NCBI GenBank assembly: GCA_002686195.1
Contig: NZAS01000061.1
Span: forward strand, 1-6,304
Source of the DNA: Candidatus Pacearchaeota archaeon
Lineage (GTDB): Archaea; Nanoarchaeota; Nanoarchaeia; Pacearchaeales; GW2011-AR1
DNA length: 6,304 bases
Direction of reading: 5' to 3'
Shown here: piece by piece, positions 1 to 5,802 of the stretch
Numbering within the stretch: the stretch's first letter is position 1
Layout of the letters: each line of letters opens with the position of its first letter
Program-made: the position numbers and the translations under genes
Notes under the pieces: generated by a model
Seen by the model: the letters and a program-made list of their open reading frames with translations, nothing else
Told to the model about the DNA's origin: nothing
Databases searched by the model: none

Positions 1-72
1 TCCTGTAACATCTCCTGTAACATCTCCTGTAACATCTCCTGTAACATCTCCTGTAACATCTCCTGTAACATT
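1..72 (-). repeat. 12-bp tandem repeat encoding Asp-Val-Thr-Gly
   Basis: Five exact copies of tcctgtaacatc (1-60) are followed by a sixth with one change (61-72, ending att). A degenerate continuation follows (ccctataaaa). On the minus strand each unit reads GAT GTT ACA GGA, that is D-V-T-G, in frame with the fibre gene (residues 648-671; the first unit reads N-V-T-G). The array touches the window edge, so its true length is unknown. The unit is a multiple of three, so copy-number change would keep the frame. Confidence 0.95.
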
Positions 73-2013
73 CCCTATAAAAGAGCCCCCCACAATATTA
101 TTAGAACCAGCTGTCCATCTATCATTTGTTTCATCCCACAACCAGGATACATTGTTAGCATTTCCTCTTTCAATTTCAATACCCGCATTTTCAGATGGAG
201 CAGTACTTCCCCCCAGATTAGAATTTAAAATAATAGTATTGTCAGCTAGATTAATAGTTTCAGTATTAATAGTAGTAGTAGCTCCCGATACCGTAAGATT
301 GCCCGCTACTGTTAAATTATCTGCAACGGTTACCTCTGAAGTTCCATGTCCTATGGTAACTACAATGCCGCTTGTTTCAGTAGCTATTTTTAATGCGCCA
401 ACAGCATTAGTTATATAAGAATTAGATCCGTCATGATATACCTGTAAATCACCCTCTGCACCAGATTTAAATCTTCCACTATCATTAGCAATATATACAT
501 GACTATTAGGGTATGTAACTCCCCCAATAGTTAATCCTGCTGCAAAGGTACCTGCTCCAGACTTAGTTACTTTAAAGGAATCGTGAGCATTAGTTTGAGC
601 ATCATAAAATGCAATATCATCTCCACTAGCCTGTATCTGCCAATCATGAGAACTTCCATTAGAAAATTGAAATTCACTTCCTTTTACAGCGCCAGTAGAT
701 GTAATTGCACCAGAATCTATTGTACCAGTAAATGTGGTATTGCCGGAAGAGTTCATAGTTAATTTAGTAGACCCCTCATTAGCAATATAAAGACTAGCCC
801 CCATTGAATAAATTGAAAATTCCCCATTAGCTATATTTGCATCATCTAAAACAATGCCCGCCGAGGTATTATCTGAAACTTCTATAAATTTTGCTATATG
901 ATTACTAGCATTAGAAGGAGAAGCAGTACCAACTCCCAAATTACCTGTAACCGCTAAACTAGTAAGTGTCCCTACCGAGGTTAATGAAGATGCGGTAACT
1001 CCGCTTGTTAATGTGGCTCCTGATAAAGTTCCTGCCGCGGCCGTTACGGTAATTGCCGCTGATCCATCAAAATTAACTCCATTAATAGCTCGTGCTGTAG
1101 CCAAAGCAGTAGCAGTAGCCGCATTACCCGTTGTATTTTGATTCCAAGTCGGTATAGTCCCCAATTTAGAATAAGCAATAGCAGCATCTGATTTTACATC
1201 TGCATTAACAATCACACCAGATGCTATAGCTGTTGCATTGCCCACTGAGGTAACATCCCCAGTTAAATTAGCATTTGTAGTTACTGTAGCAGCATTTCCC
1301 GTTGTATCTTGATTAAGAGTTCCTATTACTAAATCTATTGTGCCGTCTGAATCTTCATATGTTGCAGCAATATTTGTTTCAGTATTACCTGTAAACATTC
1401 CACCAACTGTATCTTGAACAACTTCGGTTAAATCAATATTAGCTGTACCATCAAATGATACACCGTGAATTGTTCTAGCGCTGGCCAGAGCCGTGGCTGT
1501 TGCAGCTAATGCAACTGCAATATTTGCGCTACCATCAAATGAGGTTCCCCCAATAGTTCTAGCAGTAGTTAATGTAGCTGCACTACCTGTTGTATTTTGA
1601 TTAAGTGTTGCAACTCTAGCAGCAGCTAAAGTTCCCGAGGATATATTGTCAGCATTAGTAGTATCGGTAGTAGCAGAAGATGCTAGACCCGTTATTTTTG
1701 CAATAGCAATTGAAGAATTTCCAATACGGCCAGCAGGCAAAGTGCCTGAAGTTATATTTGAAGCATTGGTTGTATCAGTCGTGGCAGAGGTTGCAAGACC
1801 ATGAGAACCTACTGAAGTTAATGCACCTGATAATTTAGTAGTAGCAATAGCTGCAGATGCATTAATATCCGCATTTAATATTGTGCCGTCAGATATCTTA
1901 GCTGAAGTAACAATACTATTACCAAGGTCAGCTGAAGTAATAGTAAGATCAGCTATTGAGGAGGTAGTAACTTCGACAGCTTCGGCAGCTGGAGCTTTAC
2001 CTATATATGCCAT
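1..2013 (-). CDS. Long modular tail-fibre-like protein, 3' end outside window
   Basis: Reading leftward from the ATG at 2013-2011 the frame has no stop for 671 codons and leaves the window, so only the N-terminal part is present. The start is supported by a perfect AGGAGG (2020-2025) six bases upstream and by an N-terminus (MAYIGKAPA) of a type I recall from marine phage fibre proteins. Visible modules: two copies of a LAxSATTDTTNAxNIxSGTL unit (about residues 73-92 and 110-129); three NQ(N/D)TTGxAAT units (about 138, 234, 292), two followed by x-GVSFDG/GTSFDG-type motifs; TSVGTLTSLAVTGNLGVGT (345-363); GDLQVYHDGSNSYI (521-534); an LTVSGATTTINTETI module (573-587) leading to DETNDRW; then DVTG repeats from 648. 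There is no signal peptide or membrane segment. The likely role is a trimeric tail fibre or appendage that contacts the host, inferred from composition and modules. The receptor-binding C-terminus is not visible. Confidence 0.85.
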   Translation of the reverse strand, partial: MAYIGKAPAAEAVEVTTSSIADLTITSADLGNSIVTSAKISDGTILNADINASAAIATTKLSGALTSVGSHGLATSATTDTTNASNITSGTLPAGRIGNSSIAIAKITGLASSATTDTTNADNISSGTLAAARVATLNQNTTGSAATLTTARTIGGTSFDGSANIAVALAATATALASARTIHGVSFDGTANIDLTEVVQDTVGGMFTGNTETNIAATYEDSDGTIDLVIGTLNQDTTGNAATVTTNANLTGDVTSVGNATAIASGVIVNADVKSDAAIAYSKLGTIPTWNQNTTGNAATATALATARAINGVNFDGSAAITVTAAAGTLSGATLTSGVTASSLTSVGTLTSLAVTGNLGVGTASPSNASNHIAKFIEVSDNTSAGIVLDDANIANGEFSIYSMGASLYIANEGSTKLTMNSSGNTTFTGTIDSGAITSTGAVKGSEFQFSNGSSHDWQIQASGDDIAFYDAQTNAHDSFKVTKSGAGTFAAGLTIGGVTYPNSHVYIANDSGRFKSGAEGDLQVYHDGSNSYITNAVGALKIATETSGIVVTIGHGTSEVTVADNLTVAGNLTVSGATTTINTETINLADNTIILNSNLGGSTAPSENAGIEIERGNANNVSWLWDETNDRWTAGSNNIVGGSFIGNVTGDVTGDVTGDVTGDVTGDVTG

Positions 2014-2019
2014 ATTAAT

Positions 2020-2025
2020 CCTCCT
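2020..2025 (-). promoter_or_regulatory. Consensus RBS of fibre gene overlapping upstream stop
   Basis: The minus-strand AGGAGG lies six bases before the fibre ATG (2013). The TAG stop of the preceding 111-aa gene (2026-2024) supplies the AG at its 5' end, so ribosomes finishing that gene release directly on the Shine-Dalgarno site. This fixes the fibre start and suggests translational coupling. Confidence 0.8.
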
Positions 2026-2359
2026 ATGTTGTTATCTCCATGAGAGACAAAGATACATCTATCGAAGAAACTGCGCTAGAAGTAACTTTCATCACATCAT
2101 CGGGTTCCATTACTATTTTGCCTCCTGATAAAACTTCTAAAGAGCCTTTCGCTGGAATCGGTGCATCTTTAACTATATAAACATTATCACCATCGTCGTT
2201 TTCAATCTGGACGTCAGCCTCAACCGCTGAGGAAGTGGTATTTGAGCATACTAACCCTACGAGAATTGTTGAGCTTAAATTCGCAGTGTTTGCAGTATAT
2301 ACTGTAAGGGCTGTTGTCCCAACGTTGGTTTTTGTTTTTAGTTTAAAGCTATTAGCCAT
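2024..2359 (-). CDS. Small phage structural protein (111 aa), tail/appendage-associated
   Basis: This is a complete 111-residue ORF. It starts MANSFKLKTKTNVGTTALTVYTA, then has alternating hydrophobic beta-strand-like segments, IVKDAPIPAKGSLEVLSGGKIVM in the middle (about residues 62-84) and VSLSLMEITT at the end. The pattern (strand-rich first half, KDAPIP-type turn, a closing 'VSxxEIT' strand) is one I recall from small hypothetical structural proteins next to fibre genes of marine T4-like phages. I do not know a formal name. It probably forms a single beta-sandwich domain in the virion. No signal peptide, membrane segment or catalytic motif is visible. The start lies 3 nt after the stop of the 66-aa gene, with a weak GGGA six bases upstream that lies across that stop. 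Its own stop overlaps the fibre RBS. The gene call is firm; the role rests on neighbours and pattern. Confidence 0.8.
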   Translation of the reverse strand: MANSFKLKTKTNVGTTALTVYTANTANLSSTILVGLVCSNTTSSAVEADVQIENDDGDNVYIVKDAPIPAKGSLEVLSGGKIVMEPDDVMKVTSSAVSSIDVSLSLMEITT

Positions 2360-2362
2360 TGA

Positions 2363-2563
2363 TTATCCCAAGGCTATAGCCAATGCAGTAGCATCCGCTT
2401 GAACTTGTTCATCATCCTTCACTTGTTTTACATTCCCTGAGGAATCTTTAAAGTAAAGAATTTTGTCAGCTGTATTCAGTGCTATCTCCCCATCAGATAA
2501 ATTACCTGAGGTGGGGGCCGATCCAGCGGAAGAGCTCCTTTTAAGTTTTATTGTATTAGGCAT
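2363..2563 (-). CDS. Stand-alone fibre-head-like protein (66 aa)
   Basis: This short complete ORF encodes a domain that is normally the N-terminal head of larger phage fibres: MPNTIKLKRS, then SAPTSGNLSDGEIALN (15-30) and DKILYFKDSSGNVKQV (33-48). The same layout (KRS - APT - L-x-x-GE - LY) opens the 505-aa protein just upstream. It resembles the head of tropism-determinant-type fibre proteins. The C-terminal 18 residues (DDEQVQADATALAIALG region) look like a short linker or helix with no body domain. The start has a good AGGAGA Shine-Dalgarno eight to nine bases upstream, just after the stop of the 505-aa gene. The reading frame is intact and TAA-terminated, so this is not obviously a frameshift remnant. 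It may be an adaptor subunit, or a fibre reduced to its attachment domain. The function is inferred. Confidence 0.8.
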   Translation of the reverse strand: MPNTIKLKRSSSAGSAPTSGNLSDGEIALNTADKILYFKDSSGNVKQVKDDEQVQADATALAIALG

Positions 2564-2586
2564 ACAAAAAATCTCCTGTCAGACTA

Positions 2587-4104
2587 TTAGAATGATCCGC
2601 CGTCAATAGTAAAAGTATTTAAGGTACCATTACCTCCTGAATTGTCAGCGCCTGTTAAACTAGCAAGTTTAAGGTCTGCAAAATCAAATGAGCCTGCTGT
2701 AGTATCAACGGTGGTAGCAGTATCAGTCCAGTGTGCTGATGTCAATGAATCAAATAAGACCCAGATTCCATCACCATCACTAGCATCTCTGAACAAACCA
2801 GAGTATTCAACTCCGCCGCCATCATTGTATTCACCAAAAATACCTAAATCAACGGTATCTCCGGATGTATTACCTTTTGCTAATTTAATTAGTGGATCTT
2901 CAACAGTTAAGGTAGCAACATTGTTTGTTACTGTATCTCCTTCAACAGTCAAATTACCCTGAACTGTTACATCATTGTCTGATAATGAAATAGCAACAGT
3001 GCCATTGGATGCTTTAATATCATTTCCGCCAATTTGTAGATCAGCAGCAATGGTTACATTTTGAGCAGCATCCATTGTAATTGTAGCTTCTCCGTCACTA
3101 TTTTGAATATCGTTACCATTGATTCTTACATCGCCGGTTACTGTCAAAGCAGCAAAAGTAGGGCTATCACCTGTACCAATAGCTTGACCGATAGAAACAG
3201 TCGGTGTTGCAGTCTCGCCCGTATTATTTGCAAGAGTAATACCAGTACCAGCAACTAATGAAGCAACATAATTGCCATTAGTATGAGTACCCATTGTAAT
3301 ACCGTCTGAAGCAATATCAACTGCTCCAGCAGTAACTGCAAAACGAGTAGAGTTAAATTTTGCTACCCCTTTATTAGAGGCAGAAGCATTTTCTCCTACA
3401 ATAGTTAGAGTTGTACCGGTTGCAGAGGTATCAATACCCTCTCCACCAGCAATTGTGAATGTTTCACCTATTGTGGCAGCGGCCGAACCACTATCACTTG
3501 TAAGTGTAACATCTTTTGAACTTACTGCTCCGGAAGTGACTGAAAAGTTAGCTGTAGCAAAGGATGCGACTCCCTTATTTGATACTGTAGCATCTTCACC
3601 TGTAAAGGTTAAAGTGCCGCCAGCATCATCATAAGTAATGTCAATTCCTTCACCCGCAGTTGCTAGTGCTCCTAAGCGATCATCAACTCTTTCATCTGTA
3701 TACCAAAGGTTTGAACCTTCAGGTATATCAGTCGTGTTAATTTGACCTGAGCCTGATCCCCAATCAATATGGGTATCCTTGACTCCATCGGCTTTAAGTT
3801 GAAGTGTATCAGAGCTCAGTTCAATTCCTGAACCATCAACATTTACACTTAAAACCCGATCGCGATCGTTTGATCCACCAGCAGCGGTGATTGCTAAACC
3901 ATCTCCGGCTGTAAGATCATCTAGAGTGGAAAGGTGCCAAATTTCTTTGCCACCTGAATTATCCGTTGAACGTCCAATATATAAACGTCTTGATCCGGAT
4001 CCACCTAATGGGCCTTGCAACCAGGCAAACTCTCCAGCTTCCAAATTAGTAGGTGCGCTCTGCCCATTAAAGGCAGATCGTTTAATTTGGATTATGTTAG
4101 CCAT
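2587..4104 (-). CDS. Modular phage fibre/appendage structural protein (505 aa)
   Basis: This complete ORF is probably a virion appendage subunit. Residues 1-45 form a head module (IIQIKRSAFNGQSAPTNLEAGE, RRLYIGRS). Then come GQINTTDIPEGSNLWYTDER (120-139), with VDDRLGAL after it, a signature I recall from T4-like cyanophage structural proteins. A duplicated unit starts GEGID at 151 and 221 and carries SNKGVA at 175 and 243, a period of about 70 residues. GTGDSPTFAALTVTGDV (310-326) precedes two short repeats with GNDIQ/GNDIK (330 and 360). An LTVEGDTVTNNVATLTVEDP module (385-404) follows, and the protein ends TIDGGSF. There is no signal peptide or membrane segment. The start follows AGGAGA six bases upstream, which contains the stop of the 112-aa gene. 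Whether it is a tail fibre, neck whisker or head decoration cannot be told from sequence alone. Confidence 0.85.
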   Translation of the reverse strand: MANIIQIKRSAFNGQSAPTNLEAGEFAWLQGPLGGSGSRRLYIGRSTDNSGGKEIWHLSTLDDLTAGDGLAITAAGGSNDRDRVLSVNVDGSGIELSSDTLQLKADGVKDTHIDWGSGSGQINTTDIPEGSNLWYTDERVDDRLGALATAGEGIDITYDDAGGTLTFTGEDATVSNKGVASFATANFSVTSGAVSSKDVTLTSDSGSAAATIGETFTIAGGEGIDTSATGTTLTIVGENASASNKGVAKFNSTRFAVTAGAVDIASDGITMGTHTNGNYVASLVAGTGITLANNTGETATPTVSIGQAIGTGDSPTFAALTVTGDVRINGNDIQNSDGEATITMDAAQNVTIAADLQIGGNDIKASNGTVAISLSDNDVTVQGNLTVEGDTVTNNVATLTVEDPLIKLAKGNTSGDTVDLGIFGEYNDGGGVEYSGLFRDASDGDGIWVLFDSLTSAHWTDTATTVDTTAGSFDFADLKLASLTGADNSGGNGTLNTFTIDGGSF

Positions 4105-4110
4105 GATTTA

Positions 4111-4116
4111 TCTCCT
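4111..4116 (-). promoter_or_regulatory. RBS of 505-aa gene overlapping upstream stop
   Basis: The minus-strand AGGAGA is six bases before the ATG at 4104. The TAG stop of the 112-aa gene (4117-4115) overlaps it. This is the same stop-in-Shine-Dalgarno arrangement as at the fibre gene, and it supports this start and coupled translation. Confidence 0.75.
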
Positions 4117-4453
4117 AGCTGAATTCGCCACCGTCCATCACGGTGACACCTGTTACTGTTATTTCCCGCCACGTATTTTCATGATAAACATAAAGCTTAT
4201 CATCATCGGTATCATACCATGTATCGCCCTCTGCGATAGTAGAACCGGATGGAGCTGTAGCTTGAGTAAATTTTCGATGCTCTACTTCAACAATAGCATC
4301 TTGTACATTAATAGCAGAAATTCCCGTCCCTGCCGGGTCAAAGGAAACCAGCTTAGAATCAGCTGATGCTGCATAAGAGTTGATATTAATAACCTCGGGG
4401 GCTACTACAATATCAACATTTTCGGGATTGACAACTACTTTAATATCGCTCAT
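4115..4453 (-). CDS. Small tail-associated structural protein (112 aa)
   Basis: This complete ORF has two recognisable phage-tail motifs. FDPAGTGISAINVQDAIVEV (38-57) is of the 'x-D/Y-P-x-G-T-x-x-x-x-N-V-Q-D/A-A-I' type common in tail and fibre proteins. The second runs from TAPSGSTIAEGDTWYDTDDD (66-85) through KLYVYHENTWREI (86-98), a small beta module often seen next to fibre domains. The first 30 residues (MSDIKVVVNPENVDIVVAPEV) look like a beta-strand lead-in. It ends VMDGGEFS, close to the TIDGGSF end of its downstream neighbour. ATG follows the upstream stop after a single base, with AGGA in the last codons of that gene as the Shine-Dalgarno. It is probably a minor virion component of the same appendage as the 505-aa protein; that is inference. 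Confidence 0.8.
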   Translation of the reverse strand: MSDIKVVVNPENVDIVVAPEVININSYAASADSKLVSFDPAGTGISAINVQDAIVEVEHRKFTQATAPSGSTIAEGDTWYDTDDDKLYVYHENTWREITVTGVTVMDGGEFS

Positions 4454-4454
4454 T

Positions 4455-4802
4455 TTATAATCCTGCCGTAGAGGTTATAGTATCCACTACATTTACTTTG
4501 CCTTCTAAATAGCGTCTATATTTATCGGTACTGTCTTTTGCAATCAAATCATATACTAAATTGCGTTGTGGTATATCTGCCGTATCACTACCGGCCATTG
4601 TTATTTTCATGGCCCCCTCTGATCCATTGACAATCGCGCAAGTAAACGTTTTCACGAGAGAATTGTCATTTTTATTTCGTATTTCTGATTTAAAATCATA
4701 GCTGGTAATATTTATTGCGGAACCCGCAGCATCTTTGAGATTAAAATTAGTCTCAAAATAGATTCCCTGCTCGATCGTGATGTTAAAGACACCTGCAGCC
4801 AT
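4455..4802 (-). CDS. Baseplate/adaptor-like beta-sandwich structural protein (115 aa)
   Basis: This is the first gene of the structural block. It begins MAAGVFNITIEQGIYFETNF (1-20), then LKDAAGSAINITSYDFKSEI (22-41), with a closing YDLIAKDSTDKYRRYLEGKV (84-103) before NVVDTIT. The pattern 'ITIEQG - F - LKD - G - INITxY - x-I-R ... YDL ... R-LEGKV-x-V' is one I recall from small hypothetical proteins of tailed phages, similar to the N-terminal domain of upper baseplate proteins. The fold is expected to be an immunoglobulin-like beta-sandwich. No signal peptide or membrane segment is seen. The start is supported by AGGAA five bases upstream and by the conserved N-terminus. Upstream lies a 183-nt gap with leader-like structures, so this gene is the likely 5' end of its own transcript or the continuation of the hsp20 transcript. 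The specific role is inferred. Confidence 0.8.
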   Translation of the reverse strand: MAAGVFNITIEQGIYFETNFNLKDAAGSAINITSYDFKSEIRNKNDNSLVKTFTCAIVNGSEGAMKITMAGSDTADIPQRNLVYDLIAKDSTDKYRRYLEGKVNVVDTITSTAGL

Positions 4803-4844
4803 TTTAATTCCTATTAGATTTCGTGTTTAAGCTCAACTTAAAAT

Positions 4845-4878
4845 ATTTGTGCTCCAAAGCATAGTTATGGACACAAAT
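4845..4878. other. Stem-loop in leader of structural block
   Basis: Plus-strand atttgtg (4845-4851) plus tcc (4853-4855) pairs with ggacacaaat (4869-4878). This gives ten base pairs with one bulged base (C4852) and a 13-nt loop. It sits about 43 nt upstream of the ATG of the 115-aa gene. In minus-strand RNA the stem is followed by ATATTTTAAG, a poor terminator tail, so a leader structure or weak attenuator is more likely than a full terminator. A smaller inverted repeat (tttaag/cttaaa, 4826-4842) lies next to it. Confidence 0.45.
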
Positions 4879-4904
4879 CCCGTGAGGTAATCTATAAAAC
4901 TACA

Positions 4905-4919
4905 CCTTATATATAAAGG
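4905..4919 (-). promoter_or_regulatory. Possible T4-late-type promoter for structural block
   Basis: TATATATA at 4908-4915 differs by one base from the T4 late promoter TATAAATA and sits in a near-palindrome (CCTT-ATATAT-AAAGG). It is about 105 nt upstream of the 115-aa gene, so the stem-loop at 4845-4878 would be in the leader. The core is self-complementary, so direction cannot be read from it, and such AT-rich strings arise often by chance. Confidence 0.25.
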
Positions 4920-4942
4920 ACAAAATATAGTAGAGAATTTTT

Positions 4943-4980
4943 TGCAGCCAGAGCTCTGTAAAAACCCTGGCTGCATTTTT
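4943..4980 (+). terminator. Intrinsic terminator, plus-strand orientation
   Basis: A nine-bp GC-rich stem, tgcagccag (4943-4951) with ctggctgca (4967-4975), has a 15-nt loop and is followed by TTTTT (4976-4980) on the plus strand. Read on the minus strand the stem is followed by six A, not U, so it is not a canonical terminator for hsp20, whose stop is only 5 nt away (4986). For hsp20 mRNA it could act as a 3' stabilising hairpin. No plus-strand gene that would need it is visible. Confidence 0.55.
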
Positions 4981-4985
4981 GAACC

Positions 4986-5438
4986 CTATTTTATTTTAAT
5001 AGAGGTACGATCAGGCTTTTTAGGGGCAACCTTGTCAATATATATAGATAGGACGCCATTTTTGAATTTAGCATCGATCGATTTATGATCTAGAAGGTCT
5101 CCGAGAGAGAAAGTACGCTTAAAAGAGGATTGCTTGAGTTCCCGCCGTATATAACGAGCACCTGAATCACTCTTGGGCTTATGCTTCTCTCCCGCTATGG
5201 TTAATATGCCCTCTTCAATATCTATTTTGAGCTGATTCTTGTCTAAACCAGGAATTTCAGCTACTATTTCGATGCCAGTATCATAATCAATGACATTTAC
5301 TTTAGGGTAAGCACCTGTTTGGAAGAAGTTTTCACCAATGTCGTGATGAAAGTTAGGGAATGAAGTTTCTACCATCCGATCGAAGAGTTTATCAAAGGGG
5401 GTTAGAAATTCGTTGCGGTCAATTAATGTAATATTCAT
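4986..5438 (-). CDS. hsp20: Small heat shock protein, Hsp20/alpha-crystallin family
   Basis: This 150-residue protein has the full layout of the family, whose members act as ATP-independent holdase chaperones in the cytoplasm. The variable N-terminus (1-43) contains FDKLFDRM, typical of bacterial Hsp20. The alpha-crystallin domain runs from about 44 to 137: PKVNVIDYDTGIEIVAEIPG (45-64), GILTIAGEK (77-85), RRELKQSSFKRTFSL (98-112) and the hallmark A-x-x-x-NGVL (AKFKNGVL, 123-130). The C-terminal extension ends with an I-x-I motif (IKI, 147-149) used for oligomer assembly. The start has GGAGA seven bases upstream. Hsp20 genes are a recurring feature of T4-like marine phages, where they are thought to help folding of virion proteins or protect the infected cell. 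The position directly ahead of the structural block fits that idea. The family assignment is firm; the phage-specific role is inferred. Confidence 0.95.
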   Translation of the reverse strand: MNITLIDRNEFLTPFDKLFDRMVETSFPNFHHDIGENFFQTGAYPKVNVIDYDTGIEIVAEIPGLDKNQLKIDIEEGILTIAGEKHKPKSDSGARYIRRELKQSSFKRTFSLGDLLDHKSIDAKFKNGVLSIYIDKVAPKKPDRTSIKIK

Positions 5439-5509
5439 GTTATTATCTCCATAATTACTTATTTGTTAGTCAATTACTATAATAATGTACCTTCGCGGTC
5501 CCATTATTC

Positions 5510-5537
5510 ATTATATATGATACAAATCGACTGCCAG
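5510..5537 (-). promoter_or_regulatory. hsp20: Candidate sigma70-type promoter for hsp20
   Basis: On the minus strand CTGGCA (5537-5532, four of six matches to TTGACA) is followed by 16 bases and a perfect TATAAT (5515-5510). Transcription would start near 5503 and give a leader of about 65 nt before the hsp20 ATG, a plausible length. Perfect -10 boxes are common in AT-rich DNA, so this is a candidate only. Confidence 0.35.
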
Positions 5538-5741
5538 AGAGTGAAATAAGCCTATATGTCATCAGCATTTTCTAACAGAGAGACATTTTTTCCTGTAAGA
5601 TGAGATTTTTTCATAGTTTTTTAGATATATTATACTTTTATAATACATTTATACAGGTTTTTGAAGATCTATAGAAGATTTTTAGAGAGTTTTAAGAGAT
5701 GTATTTTTATACAAATGTAGTGCATTATAGTACAATAATCT

Positions 5742-5769
5742 ATTATACTTTATTTCTTCAATTTTCCAA
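5742..5769 (-). promoter_or_regulatory. Second sigma70-type promoter candidate upstream of hsp20
   Basis: The minus-strand TTGGAA (5769-5764) is followed by 16 bases and a perfect TATAAT (5747-5742). It faces hsp20 but would give a leader of roughly 300 nt. A third TATAAT at 5729-5724 has no clear -35 partner. Confidence 0.25.
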
Positions 5770-5802
5770 TTGTTGATATTTTGTAGGTTCAACCCTGTGG
5801 GG

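Noticed and set aside
1..72. CRISPR-like array
   Set aside because: The repeats are 12 bp, contiguous without spacers, and in frame with a coding region, so this is a coding minisatellite.
152..418. Plus-strand ORF of 88 codons
   Set aside because: It lies opposite the continuous fibre frame; its Val/Ala-rich translation is a shadow of the Thr/Asn-rich repeats and it has no ribosome site.
1883..2128. Plus-strand ORF of 81 codons
   Set aside because: It crosses the fibre start and the end of the 111-aa gene on the opposite strand, has no Shine-Dalgarno, and changes character halfway, as expected for a shadow frame.
2642..3258. Plus-strand ORFs at 2642-2962 and 3061-3258
   Set aside because: Both are antisense to the well-supported 505-aa gene, with no ribosome sites and no recognisable protein pattern.
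3887..4366. Plus-strand ORF of 159 codons
   Set aside because: It spans two clear minus-strand genes and their coupled junction; its Cys/Ile-rich C-terminus looks like noise.
4943..4980. Terminator of hsp20 on the minus strand
   Set aside because: The stem is followed by A6 rather than a U-tract on that strand, so it is recorded as plus-oriented, with a possible 3'-stabilising role for hsp20 mRNA.
5552..5648. Minus-strand mini-ORFs of 20 codons (5552-5614) and 28 codons (5562-5648)
   Set aside because: Neither has a Shine-Dalgarno; they overlap each other in different frames in AT-rich DNA and look like chance.
5600..5674. Plus-strand ORF of 24 codons
   Set aside because: It has no convincing ribosome site and a Phe/Tyr/Leu-rich translation typical of T-rich DNA, with no associated terminator.
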